Shown piece by piece: positions 25,001 through 36,200 of a stretch of DNA of 64,000 nucleotides. Position 1 is the stretch's first letter. The number at the start of each line of letters is the position of its first letter. Origin of the DNA: Trichuris trichiura (Eukaryota; Nematoda; Enoplea; Trichinellida; Trichuridae); assembly GCA_037903355.1 (NCBI GenBank), contig JBAJFE010000014.1, forward strand, positions 4,526,001 to 4,590,000, written 5' to 3'. Position numbers and translations under genes: made by a program. The notes beneath the pieces were generated by a model, which saw only the letters and a program-made list of their open reading frames with translations, was not told the DNA's origin and searched no databases.

Positions 25001-27335
25001 GAGCTTTTTTGGGAGTAGCTTGTTATGGTTTTTCGACGCTGCCTGTTGCCCTGTCATCAGTGATCAAGTTGAAATGAACGAAAAATATATGAAGCTGCTG
25101 GCGTATTTGGCCTGCCGGATGATCACCATTAGATCATTTCTTAATCTACCTTTTAATGTATTAACACTTGCACCAGAATCCCGTGGCTAATGCATGACTT
25201 CTCTACTAGTTAGGAAAATGTATAAGAGTATTATTACTTGCAAGAAAGCGTGGCTTCTGTTTATTGTTGCCAAAATCCGTTATTCAACGCAGTGTTTTCT
25301 CACAGCCAGGCAGGTTTACTTGAATACATTGTTTTGTTCTTTTCCTTTTTCTCGTCGTAACGAGTTTTTGTAAATGTTTATAAAACTTTTCTTATACGGT
25401 TTTTAAACTCATTGTTCACCAAATAACGTTTATCGTTATAAATGTTTCAAGCGGAGCTTCCGGGTCATTCCGGGAGTCGTCTTCAGCACTAGGAGTGCCC
25501 ACCGCCGGGCCGGTCTTCATGATTGCAATCCAATGCATCCGACCAACTTTGGCCAGGACTGCAGCTGTCAGCTCTGTCTTGAGAGCCGTCGAGCCTTAGT
25601 CCCACCTCGTTAGGCAGACGGTTGAGTGACCACCGAACCGACCTGGCGCGGGAGTAACACACCCATAAATGAGCGACTACGATCAAATCAAACATCCATA
25701 CCGTCTGTTCTAAACTAGGCGGATTTTAAGGCGCCTCAAGATAGAGCTGACAGCTGCGGTCCCAGCCGAACTTGGCCGGATGGAGAGGCTTGCATCCATG
25801 AAGACCGACGCAGCGGTGGGCAGCCGTAGCGCTGAAAACGGGTCTCCGAGTGACCTGAAAACTCCGCTTGAAGGGTTTACAGCAATAAACGTTTTTTAGA
25901 ATACATTATGTACGATATTTCGTATGCTTCCATTTGTTCAGTACCGTTCATGCTTTGGCAAAAGTGTTATCCAATTTGTATCGTGTTTGCAGGAATTCCT
26001 GCAGTCATTTTTATGTGTTATAAAAAATAATGATATTTCGCTGGAATTGTAAATCTGTAGCGTACACGAATTCATCGGTTATAATGTTCGTGAGTTTCCA
26101 TTTGACCGTGAATAGGGCATAGCAGTCAATGGGGAGTTGTCGTTTTTGTGTTTTTTAACCGCAAGTTATTGTTCTTTATTATAGAGGGAGAGCGTAAGGT
26201 TGGTCAGGAACTACGATGTGACGATAAGTTAGAGTTGCTGGAAAGCTTGACGTCAACTGAAGGTGCCCATGAACGTGACGGCTTCGTAGAAGAAACACAC
26301 GGAAATAAAAGCTTGTCACAGCAGCATAGTTACGAAATGACACCAGCCTTCGTAACCCCCAGAGAGCATGGCTACAGTGCATACTGTCCGTCGACTGGTG
26401 GGGCGATTTTTGAAACGCCATGCTTTGAAGACACCAATGAACAAGCTATATCTGCAAGCGATACTTTATCGGATGATGCGAACAAGTCCATAACGCAGGG
26501 CACGGTAACGCTTGTATCCTACCCTTCGAGTATTGTTTCTCCTAGCAGCAATAATGGGATTTCTGAAATTTCCAATTCATTTAATACTGACAGCCACTGT
26601 GAAGGAATGTCAAAGTCGAAAATTATCCAATCTGATGAAACTGTGACTGCTATAGACGTTGGCAATTGCTTCGCGGCAACTCCTGGTGTTTCGCCTGATG
26701 TGTCCATTTCGCTGCCGGAGGTGCTAAGTGAATTCACGAAATTGAGCATAACAGAGGTTGATGCATCAATTATGCGCGTAATGGAAAGTTGCGCAATTAC
26801 GAAGACCGTATATATTTCTGACAAGCAGTTTACCAGTGCAACTGTGCGGTTAGCAAAACCAATTGGTCACACAGAAACTGAAGACACAGTGGATTCAGTT
26901 AAACCTTCGACATCGTCTGCTCAAAGCAGCGGAAAGCTTGGTAGGTTAAAGAAGAGAGTCTTTTTTGCAATACTTTTATCTGTCGAGATTACATTTGGCT
27001 AGGAAGAAATAAGCAGCGTCGAGGGAACACATTGAGCACAGAAACTCCGACCAGCCAAGGGAGCGACAGCTCTCCAATCGCTAGTAGAACTCGGTCCCAC
27101 ACGATTTTGCGGCTGGAAATTGAAAAAGCCCCTCTGAAAAGTGCTATCGCAAAACGGGGTATTTAACGCGTTGTTTTTTGTAATTTTAGGGAAAATAGCT
27201 AATGTGTGCGTTTTCTTTCAGGCAATCCCCCGCTCAAAAGCGTCGGAAGATCTGTCGAACGGAAGGAAGGTGAAGTAACTGCTGGTTGTAGCTGCCCAAC
27301 TCCGAAAAGGCAGAAGGCTGTTTCAACCTTCATCG
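19087..27335 (+). CDS. FHA-domain protein, left copy (Ki-67-like FHA)
   Basis: Spliced model: 19087-19169, 19222-19303, 19419-19635, 26185-26940, 27003-27158, 27222-27335, in frame with GT..AG junctions; the last exon may read on to a stop at 27365 or splice further. The N-terminal ~110 residues form a forkhead-associated (phosphothreonine-binding) domain: IRIDKKNFTVGKDQSCDVVL, RAPGIQSVHGHFTV, RVSVGGQEV, then IKLGDRVQLGDANFIFD. The layout CD(I/V)..L..P.(I/V)...H followed by V.V.G and a closing F.(F/Y) recalls Ki-67. Exon 4 encodes about 250 Ser/Thr/Glu-rich residues without a fold; exons 5-6 are basic, with a repeated PLKSA / PLKSV motif and a KRQK cluster, suggesting a nuclear protein. Intron 3 is 6.5 kb and full of transposons. 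The specific family is not certain. Confidence 0.7.
20164..20406 (-). repeat. Interspersed repeat family A, copy 2 (left arm)
   Basis: Reverse-sense copy of the family seen at 18171-18480 and 47740-48005. It is interrupted by the hairpin element at 20420-20621, and its other part is at 20622-20700. Confidence 0.65.
20420..20621 (-). mobile_element. Hairpin element with target-site duplication (left arm)
   Basis: A 202-bp insertion that splits repeat family A. It is flanked on both sides by the same 13 bases (AATATTAAATGTG, at 20407-20419 and 20622-20634). A near-perfect hairpin (CATAGTGATGTGTCTTTA to TAAAGACACATCACTATG) is followed, on the outer side only, by a tail (CCTATAGTCCCGTACCAAAA...ATCTTC). 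The half-core GTCCCGAAAGTTCC is present in reverse; CTGANGA is not. Confidence 0.8.
20699..21120. mobile_element. hAT-type MITE (left arm)
   Basis: Starts CAGTGATTCTCACGG, a hAT-like terminal repeat, and shares GGGTCAGGTATTGT and CATATGCCCCACCT with the copy at 3.9-4.15 kb. The distal end (ATTGAAGAGATTTGGTG) is degenerate. No coding capacity. Confidence 0.6.
22358..23480 (+). pseudogene. Mariner transposase pseudogene (left arm, in FHA intron 3)
   Basis: Translated in pieces it follows mariner transposase from end to end: IKFLSKLTWQPRRIIQSLQQ (first helix-turn-helix), IRRLKEGREAIKDD, GRPATAVSE, then RRITIRKIARIAGIS and LVRPVNLSRDLLTEIEANES. The C-terminal DDE part is in shifted frames (HPSC.SDVAPSDFFFFPNIK, HLKGMLFKSTNDAKGAVST). 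Several stops and frameshifts; not functional. Confidence 0.82.
25425..25905. repeat. Hairpin (foldback) element, 25.4 kb (left arm)
   Basis: Arms about 25425-25594 and 25733-25905 are inverted copies (AAGCGGAGCTTCCGGGTCA against TGACCTGAAAACTCCGCTT; GCAGCTGTCAGCTCT shared). Cores are decayed: CTGAAAA plus GAAA on the plus strand near 25850, and CTGAAGAC with GGAA in reverse near 25460-25490. The middle contains a Pro/Gly-poor GC block also seen in the half copy at 29.6-29.8 kb. Confidence 0.72.
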
Positions 27336-28899
27336 GTATTTATTTATTTCTTATCGACTTATTTTAGCGCTTAGATAAGGTCTAAACAGAATCTGCTGAG
27401 TTTCGCTTGCATGTTTCTCTTTTCTCTATTAGAAAATTTCTGATTTATTCACACGGGCGAATATGATTCGCTATTTTCATATATTCTCTTTTTTGCGTAG
27501 AGGGATAATTAAGTGTGAAAGCTTGCTGTTTAGGAACAAAAGGCGACGGTTGCGTACAACAGAAGACGATCCACCGATCAACCAACGAAAAACAAGAGTC
27601 GTTCGAAAATAATAAAGAGCGCTGATTAGTTGTTCCGTTAAAATACAATTTCGTCACTTATAGGCAGAAAGTACTTGTCTACAAATAGCTCGATTTGATT
27701 ATGCTAGTATTATTTTGGTATTTTGTAATGTCAGCATTGGGATTATTTAAACTGGTAGTAACTTTGTGCAATGAATAATTAAAGCTTTCGTGAATTTTGT
27801 CCCATTGATGTCTATTGATTTATCGGTCAGAACCTGTTCGATTCCGGAACGGATATCATCGAAGAAGAGTTGAGAAAATGTGCACTGGATGTAATTCGTT
27901 TACGCAGCGTCCAAAGTTTTGAAACAGTAACTGTAGAGGAGTCGAAGTGAAATCATCATACCGTCTTTTTGGTGGCGCTGGGAAATTCAACTAGTGACAG
28001 TACAGCTCTGTCTCAAGCCGATAGTCACTCCTGAATTTCAGGAGCGCTGAACGAGCAACGTAAATAAAGCAAATGACTGAAAAAAAGAGTAGCAAGGGAG
28101 GCTTTCAAGAGCACTTCTCCCTTTTGCTGGTTTTCTTATTTTAATTTCACGTCTAAAAACGGCAAAAAATGAAGAAAGGAGAATGAACGGCGTCGTACAG
28201 ATTTCACCAGCTCCCCTTTTTTCTCTGCGTCTTTCATCTGCCATTCTGCTCAGTACTATGTTGGCCAATCAGATTTTGTGGGCATTTTACGCCTGAGTTT
28301 CTGAGCTAGACTATTGTAGTGCATTAATGAAAATTCAAGAAGCTTGAATTTATTAGCATTAGACTGTCAAGTACGTGACAAATTTTGCAGCTTCGTTTTT
28401 GTTGGCTTTATATTTTGTTTTCTTGTCTTTGCTTGCTTCTGTAATACTGTTTTCTGAACGTTTGTCATCTGTGCTTTTGCCTACCGGTTAGCTTTCTCAT
28501 ATTGCTGTCTTTATGAGTGAACTATTTTCGTCGCGGTTATCTGCACCTTGAATTTTCGAGACTTTCGCGTTCCTTTTCTTAAAAGTAGACGAAATGAACC
28601 AATGATAGCAGAAAGGCTACGCTCAAGAAAAAGCCAGCTAATGAATGGAACATTCATCCATTAAGTCGGACGGTAAAAAGAAGGCAGGAGAGCAAATTAA
28701 AAGTGACTCATTCATTGATGGCATTCATAGAAACAATTACACGATGTACGGTGATAGAATTGAAAAAAATGCTATTTATTTTGTCGCAAAGCAGTGTGGT
28801 GACAGGTGAAATCAAACAGCAAAGTAAAGAAGATGGACATACCAGTATGGTCTGAGATAGTCGATTGAATACATGGCATTTAGTAACGAGTGCGTAAAT

Positions 28900-29215
28900 T
28901 TTTACGGTAGACTTTATATTTACGGAGGCAACTCGTTTCTGAACAACATACAGTCAATTTTTGAAACAATATTTATTCCTTCGCGTTCGAGTACATGCCT
29001 GACCCGTTGTCAGTGGCGGAAAGCTAACTTACTGCGGACGTTTTCATTTTTTATTCTGCGATGTAGCACGTTGGGCAGTCAGATCTTGCGGTAAACTAAT
29101 TTTTTTCCGCAGACGACGGGTTAAGCTTGTACCTGAAGGCGACGGAATAAGTATTGTTTTAAAAACTCACTACGTATTGGCCAAAAGCGAGTTGCTTCCG
29201 TAAATATAAAATTTA
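28900..29215. repeat. Hairpin element with ATATTTACGGA arms (left arm)
   Basis: ACTTTATATTTACGGAGGCA at 28912-28931 pairs with the complement of TGCTTCCGTAAATATAAAAT at 29187-29206. The inner parts (ACCCGTTGTCAG against CGACGGGTTAAG) also pair, making arms of about 115 bp. Confidence 0.65.
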
Positions 29216-29442
29216 CCACACGATCGGCGATAGACAGAAGGTTAAACATGTGCATTTTCCGACCTTTGGCATTGCTCTCAGTAATAGATGCTATCAAACA
29301 GGCACCGTAGGAATGGATTATCTATTGTACTTAGAAACAGGTACGAAGGCTCCACGGTTATCATACCGAAACAATAACAGAAAATAGCAAACAAATTTCA
29401 TAGCAATGGGCAAATAAAACAATTTTGCAATTCTGAGTACAA

Positions 29443-30033
29443 TTTAATTTGTCTTTTTTCTTTCTTCTCGCTAGTGGGTGCGTTATTTACTGTGACAGTT
29501 GTGCAGTTTAGCAACCCGTTTGCTAAATCAACGTTTATTCAAAAACGTTAAATCACAGAGCTTTCGGGCCTCATCTGGGTCCGTGATCAGCGCTGTGCGG
29601 CCCGTCGGATCGATCCTTATGTTAGCAAGCTGGTCCGCAAGACCGACCTCGGCAGAGACCTCAGCCGTCAGGTCCATCTTGACCCGTCAGGCCTTGGTCC
29701 CACCTAGTCAGTCAGACTTCGCAGCGAGCACCCAACCGACCTTCCACGACGGCGGCAACACTGACAGTGGGCGGCAACGAGTCAACAAACAATATACACC
29801 CGTCTGTTTAAAACAGACGGCTTTTAAATTGTCTTCTTCCCTGTGTCGTTACCTTATTTCTTCTTAGCCTTTCGTTGTCTTCCTTGTGGTCCGCCCCGCA
29901 AAAAAAATTTATTTAATTTCATTTTTCTTTCTTTCTCGCTAACGGATGCGTTATTCACAGTGACAATTCTGCGTTTTGGCAACCTGTTCGTCAAATTAAT
30001 GTTTATTACGAAACGTTAAATCGCGACGCTTTC
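29443..30033. repeat. Direct repeat pair within the duplication centre
   Basis: About 29443-29573 and 29905-30033 share, in the same direction, CTTTCTT..CTCGCTA, GGTGCGTTATT / GATGCGTTATT, TGTGACA / AGTGACA, then AACGTTTATT..AAACGTTAAATC and a GCTTTCG end. They look like two diverged copies of one element terminus. Confidence 0.6.
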
Positions 30034-30050
30034 GTACCCGTTTCTAGGTA

Positions 30051-31220
30051 CAGTCGGCCCTCGTTATCCGCGAGGATTCTATACAACGCGTTCGTCCGGT
30101 ATGAAATAGTGCCGTCATCTTTTGCAAAGCAGTACACGAGACAAAGCCTAGAACAGTCAGTGGCTGCTGGTTTGTGGGGAGACGCAGTCACTGAACGCGA
30201 GGACTCAGGTGCCATCGATGAGGAGGTCATAGGTCATAGTGAATTTTGGCAACGAAATCAGAGGTGAGAGGTTTCTCCGACATGATACAACACGATATCA
30301 AGGAGTACATAGAAGACTGTGGAGAACCGTTCACCAACGGGGGAACTCAGGAACTGACGCAGTCACCTTCAGGCAGCGACGACGACGTTATGGAAGATAC
30401 AGACGCTCAGACATCCTCCGATTGGACGCTGCAAAAGCTTGCTAGTATTTTCCGACATGCGCAGGTCCTAAAGAATACGATTGCTGACTACGATCTATCC
30501 ATGGAACGTGGCATCATGGTTATGCGAGGAATAACAGTTTCGTTGAAGCCGCTACAAGATTTATTCGATAAAGCGAAGAAAAGGCAGATACAGCACCCTA
30601 CAACAATGTTTTTAAATAAAACTCCAGCAGCTGCAAAGATCAACATTTTAAGGCGAGAAGTTTTGCTACCAACAAGTTCAAGAAACGTTAGGACTGGCCT
30701 TTCTCCAGGAGTACTGCTCCCACCTACAAAAAGCGGGCAAATCGATATACGATGCCCCAATCGTTTCTGCCGTAAACGTTTTGCTCTATGTGAATGTGTT
30801 CTGTGTGATGTTCACTATTTTTGTTTAAATGCGCCCATGTGTTTTATTTTTCCCTTGCTCTGTACCCATTCTGCACAGCAGTACATCGCTCAACTCATTA
30901 AAGCAAGGCGATTTCCAGGCGTTTAAAGAAAGAGAATCTTACTTTCGCCTTTCTGGTATCTAACAGTCCTGAACTTAACGGCTAGCCCACATAGGACAAG
31001 CGCAGTCTCATTGATGTCTTTATCGCGTAGCTAGATTTTGTAGTACCAAGCTTCCAAAGACCACTAGGTATGATAGCCGTTCCGGAACGAATGCAAGGAG
31101 GGGAACGAGATACGCGGCTAGAATATAAGCTATTTAGCCTTTTTCTTAGGGTACCCTATATAGCCCGGTAAAACGATCAAAAATTTGGACGAATTAACCG
31201 CGGATAACGAGGGCTGACTG
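30051..31220 (+). mobile_element. Tigger-type element, internally deleted, in the duplication centre
   Basis: Ends CAGTCGGCCCTCGTTATCCG and CGGATAACGAGGGCTGACTG match the element at 9985-11147; TA precedes the 5' end and CA follows the 3' end. The same C-terminal transposase remnant is present (about 30246-30640). It is absent from the left arm, so it inserted after the inverted duplication formed. Confidence 0.85.
30246..30926 (+). pseudogene. Tigger transposase C-terminal remnant
   Basis: An uninterrupted frame of 226 codons. The first 130 match the Tigger C-terminus (MIQHDIKEYIEDCGEPFTN, YDLSMERGIMVMRGITVSLK, PLQDLFDKAKK); the rest is read-through of the element's 3' noncoding part. No start context or catalytic domain. 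Confidence 0.65.
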
Positions 31221-31334
31221 CACAATGGATAATCCATTCCTACGGTGCCTGTTTGATAGCATCTATTACTGAGAGCAATGCCAAAGGTCGGAAAATGCAC
31301 ATGTTTAACCTTCTGTCTATCGCCGATCGTGTGG

Positions 31335-31650
31335 TAAATTTTATATTTACGGAAGCAACTCGCTTTTGGCCAATACGTAGTGAGTTTTTAAAACAATACT
31401 TATTCCGTAGCTTTCAGGTACAAGCTTAACCCGTCGTCTGCGGAAAAAAATTAGTTTACCGCAAGATCTGACTGCCCAACGTGCTACTTCGCAGAATAAC
31501 AAATGAAAACGTCCGCAGTAAGTTAGCTTTCCGCCACTGACAACGGGTCAGGCATGTACTCGAACGCGAAGGAATAAATATTGTTTCAAAAATTGACTGT
31601 ATGTTGTTCAGAAACGAGTTGCCTCCGTAAATATAAAGTCTACCGTAAAA
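31335..31650. repeat. Hairpin element with ATATTTACGGA arms (right arm mirror)
   Basis: Mirror of 28900-29215, with a few substitutions. Confidence 0.65.
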
Positions 31651-33221
31651 ATTTACGCACTCGTTACTAAATGCCATGTATTCAATCGACTATCTCAGAC
31701 CATACTGGTATGTCCATCTTCTTTACTTTGCTGTTTGATTTCACCTGTCACCACACTGCTTTGCGACAAAATAAATAGCATTTTTTTCAATTCTATCACC
31801 GTACATCGTGTAATTGTTTCTATGAATGCCATCAATGAATGAGTCACTTTTAATTTGCTCTCCTGCCTTCTTTTTACCGTCCGACTTAATGGATGAATGT
31901 TCCATTCATTAGCTGGCTTTTTCTTGAGCGTAGCCTTTCTGCTATCATTGGTTCATTTCGTCTACTTTTAAGAAAAGGAACGCGAAAGTCTTGAAAATTC
32001 AAGGTGCAGATAACCGCGACGAAAATAGTTCACTCATAAAGACAGCAATATGAGAAAGCTAACCCGTACGCAAAAGCACAGATGACAAACTTCCAGAAAA
32101 CAGTATTACAGAAGCAAGCAAGGACAAGAAAACAAAATATAAAGCCAACAAAAACGAAGCTGCAAAATTTATTGCCACGTACTTGACAGTCTAATGCTAA
32201 TAAATTCAAGCTTCTTGAGTTTTCATTAATGCACTACAATAGTCTAGCTCAGAAACTCAGGCGTAAAATGCCCACAAAATCTGATTGGCCAACATAGTAC
32301 TGAGCAGAATGACAGATAAAAAATGCAGAGAAAAAAGCGGAGCTGGTGAAATCTGTACGACGCCGTTCATTCTCTCTTCTTCATTTTTTGCCGTTTTTAA
32401 ACGTGAAATCGAAATGATAAGAAAACCAGCAAAAGGGAGAAGTGCTCTTGAAAGCCTTCCTTGGTACTCTTTTTTTCACCAATTTGCTTTATTTACGTTG
32501 CTCGTTCAGCGCTCCTGAAATTCAGGAGTGACTATCGGCTTGAGACAGAGCTGTACTGTCACTAGTTGAATTTCTCAGCGCCACCTAAAAGACGGTATGA
32601 TGATTTCACTTCGACTCCTCTACAGTTATTGTTTCAAAACTTTGGACGCTGCGTAAACGAATTACATCCAGTGCACATTTTTTCAACTCTAGTTCGAAGA
32701 TACCCGTTCCGGAGTCGAACAGGTTCTGCCCGATAAATCAATAGACATCAATGGGACAAAATTCACGAAAGCTTTAATTATTCATTGCACAAAGTTACTA
32801 CCAGTTTAAATAATCCCAATGCTGACATTACAAAATACCAAAATAATACTAGCATAATCAAATCGAGCTATTTGTAGACAAGTACTTTCTACCTATAAGT
32901 GACGAAATTGTATTTTAACGGAACAACTAATCAGCGCTCTTTATTATTTTCGAACGACTCTTGTTTTTCGTTGGTTGATCGGTGGATCGTCTTCTGTTGT
33001 ACGCAACCGTCGCCTTTTTGTTCCTAAACAGCAAGCTTTCACACTTAATTATCCCTCTACGCAAAAAAGAGAATATATGAAAATAGCGAATCATATTCGC
33101 CCGTGTGAATAAATCAGAAATTTTCTAATAGAGAAAAGAGAAACATGCAAGCGAAACTCAGCAGATTCTGTTTAGACCTTATCTAAGCGCTAAAATAAGT
33201 CGATAAGAAATAAATAAATAC

Positions 33222-36200
33222 CGATGAAGGTTGAAACAGCCTTCTGCCTTTTCGGAGTTGGGCAGCTACAACCAGCAGTTACTTCACCTTCCTTCCGTTC
33301 GACAGATCTTCCGACGCTTTTGAGCGGGGGATTGCCTGAAAGAAAACGCACACATTAGCTATTTTCCCTAAAATTACAAAAAACAACGCGTTAAATACCC
33401 CGTTTTGCGATAGCACTTTTCAGAGGGGCTTTTTCAATTTCCAGCCGCAAAATCGTGTGGGACCGAGTTCTACTAGCGATTGGAGAGCTGTCGCTCCCTT
33501 GGCTGGTCGGAGTTTCTGTGCTCAATGTGTTCCCTCGACGCTGCTTATTTCTTCCTAGCCAAATGTAATCTCGACAGATAAAAGTATTGCAAAAAAGACT
33601 CTCTTCTTTAACCTACCAAGCTTTCCGCTGCTTTGAGCAGACGATGTCGAAGGTTTAACTGAATCCACTGTGTCTTCAGTTTCTGTGTGACCAATTGGTT
33701 TTGCTAACCGCACAGTTGCACTGGTAAACTGCTTGTCAGAAATATATACGGTCTTCGTAATTGCGCAACTTTCCATTACGCGCATAATTGATGCATCAAC
33801 CTCTGTTATGCTCAATTTCGTGAATTCACTTAGCACCTCCGGCAGCGAAATGGACACATCAGGCGAAACACCAGGAGTTGCCGCGAAGCAATTGCCAACG
33901 TCTATAGCAGTCACAGTTTCATCAGATTGGATAATTTTCGACTTTGACATTCCTTCACAGTGGCTGTCAGTATTAAATGAATTGGAAATTTCAGAAATCC
34001 CATTATTGCTGCTAGGAGAAACAATACTCGAAGGGTAGGATACAAGCGTTACCGTGCCCTGCGTTATGGACTTGTTCGCATCATCCGATAAAGTATCGCT
34101 TGCAGATATAGCTTGTTCATTGGTGTCTTCAAAGCATGGCGTTTCAAAAATCGCCCCACCAGTCGACGGACAGTATGCACTGTAGCCATGCTCTCTGGGG
34201 GTTACGAAGGCTGGTGTCATTTCGTAACTATGCTGCTGTGACAAGCTTTTATTTCCGTGTGTTTCTTCTACGAAGCCGTCACGTTCATGGGCACCTTCAG
34301 TTGACGTCAAGCTTTCCAGCAACTCTAACTTATCGTCACATCGTAGTTCCTGACCAACCTTACGCTCTCCCTCTATAATAAAGAACAATAACTTGCGGTT
34401 AAAAAACACAAAAACGACAACTCCCCATTGACTGCTATGCCCTATTCACGGTCAAATGGAAACTCACGAACATTATAACCGATGAATTCGTGTACGCTAC
34501 AGATTTACAATTCCAGCGAAATATCATTATTTTTTATAACACATAAAAATGACTGCAGGAATTCCTGCAAACACGATACAAATTGGATAACACTTTTGCC
34601 AAAGCATGAACGGTACTGAACAAATGGAAGCATACGAAATATCGTACATAATGTATTCTAAAAAACGTTTATTGCTGTAAACCCTTCAAGCGGAGTTTTC
34701 AGGTCACTCGGAGACCCGTTTTCAGCGCTACGGCTGCCCACCGCTGCGTCGGTCTTCATGGATGCAAGCCTCTCCATCCGGCCAAGTTCGGCTGGGACCG
34801 CAGCTGTCAGCTCTATCTTGAGGCGCCTTAAAATCCGCCTAGTTTAGAACAGACGGTATGGATGTTTGATTTGATCGTAGTCGCTCATTTATGGGTGTGT
34901 TACTCCCGCGCCAGGTCGGTTCGGTGGTCACTCAACCGTCTGCCTAACGAGGTGGGACTAAGGCTCGACGGCTCTCAAGACAGAGCTGACAGCTGCAGTC
35001 CTGGCCAAAGTTGGTCGGATGCATTGGATTGCAATCATGAAGACCGGCCCGGCGGTGGGCACTCCTAGTGCTGAAGACGACTCCCGGAATGACCCGGAAG
35101 CTCCGCTTGAAACATTTATAACGATAAACGTTATTTGGTGAACAATGAGTTTAAAAACCGTATAAGAAAAGTTTTATAAACATTTACAAAAACTCGTTAC
35201 GACGAGAAAAAGGAAAAGAACAAAACAATGTATTCAAGTAAACCTGCCTGGCTGTGAGAAAACACTGCGTTGAATAACGGATTTTGGCAACAATAAACAG
35301 AAGCCACGCTTTCTTGCAAGTAATAATACTCTTATACATTTTCCTAACTAGTAGAGAAGTCATGCATTAGCCACGGGATTCTGGTGCAAGTGTTAATACA
35401 TTAAAAGGTAGATTAAGAAATGATCTAATGGTGATCATCCGGCAGGCCAAATACGCCAGCAGCTTCATATATTTTTCGTTCATTTCAACTTGATCACTGA
35501 TGACAGGGCAACAGGCAGCGTCGAAAAACCATAACAAGCTACTCCCAAAAAAGCTCAACTTCGCTTTCCTAAGAAAATGAATAGACAGTTTACAGAGGCG
35601 CTTGTCGTGTCCTGTGACGAAAAGGCTGGACAATTTGGTCATGTAAAAGTAAAGTGATTATCTTATGTCTCAAGATGGGTTACCTTTAAAATGAGGCAGC
35701 AAATTATTTTTAGTTGCACAGCTTTTCCGTTGGAAAGAATTTTTGCTCATCACGTTACCAGAGAATAACCCTTTCATATATGGTCCTCACAAGGATTGCA
35801 CGAATAGCTACTCATTCAGGCAAAGGTACTTGCTACGTTATTTTTCACGTTAAAGTAATGGGACGGCAGCTTTTTGCATAAACCATTTTAAAGTGAATTG
35901 GATTTTTTCTACACACTGTTGAAGTAGGCATAGTTGCAGATCAACTAGTTCTCCATTTTTCAGAAACACCGCTGGACGTCAAAAGAGAACAACATAATAC
36001 CAGACAATCTGGATCCTTTCAAAGTCTGCACCTAGCAAAGATTGACACTGCTAACCTTATGCTATCAGCGCGAGAAAGGCAATTGCCACCTGCACAATGG
36101 ACAGACAAATGGCAGCTTATCATATCGAACTCAGCAATAGTAAACTGGTATTCCCTGCCATGAATGCTCGGACATGAATCCCAATTTGGACATGGATACG

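Larger units (their letters stand above)
18636..29330 (+). repeat. Left arm of a giant inverted duplication
   Basis: Every open frame in this arm recurs in reverse in 31223-41930, with paired positions adding to 60557 (60550 near the centre). The outer homology fades at about 18636 (GCAGACTGACCCAGG against CCTGGGTGAGTCTGC at 41916-41930). It carries an FHA-domain gene with its transposon-filled intron. Between about 19.9 and 27.8 kb the arms are essentially identical; toward both ends substitutions accumulate. Confidence 0.95.
29331..31222. other. Centre of the inverted duplication
   Basis: It holds half of a hairpin element (about 29518-29830), a roughly 110-bp direct repeat and a Tigger insertion. 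Without the Tigger, the left-arm sequence next to 29330 (TTAGAAACAGGTACGAAGGC) and the bases before 30051 (CGCTTTCGTACCCGTTTCTA) are again inverted copies. The original spacer was therefore only about 650-700 bp. Confidence 0.75.

Noticed and set aside
23863..25190. Three frames of 91-112 codons conserved in both arms
   Set aside because: Conservation follows from the inverted duplication; composition (many Cys, Ser, Arg, Phe) is that of noncoding DNA.
27826..27860. TTCGATTCC motif as a tRNA T-arm
   Set aside because: No acceptor, D or anticodon stem could be drawn around it. No convincing tRNA was found anywhere in the window.
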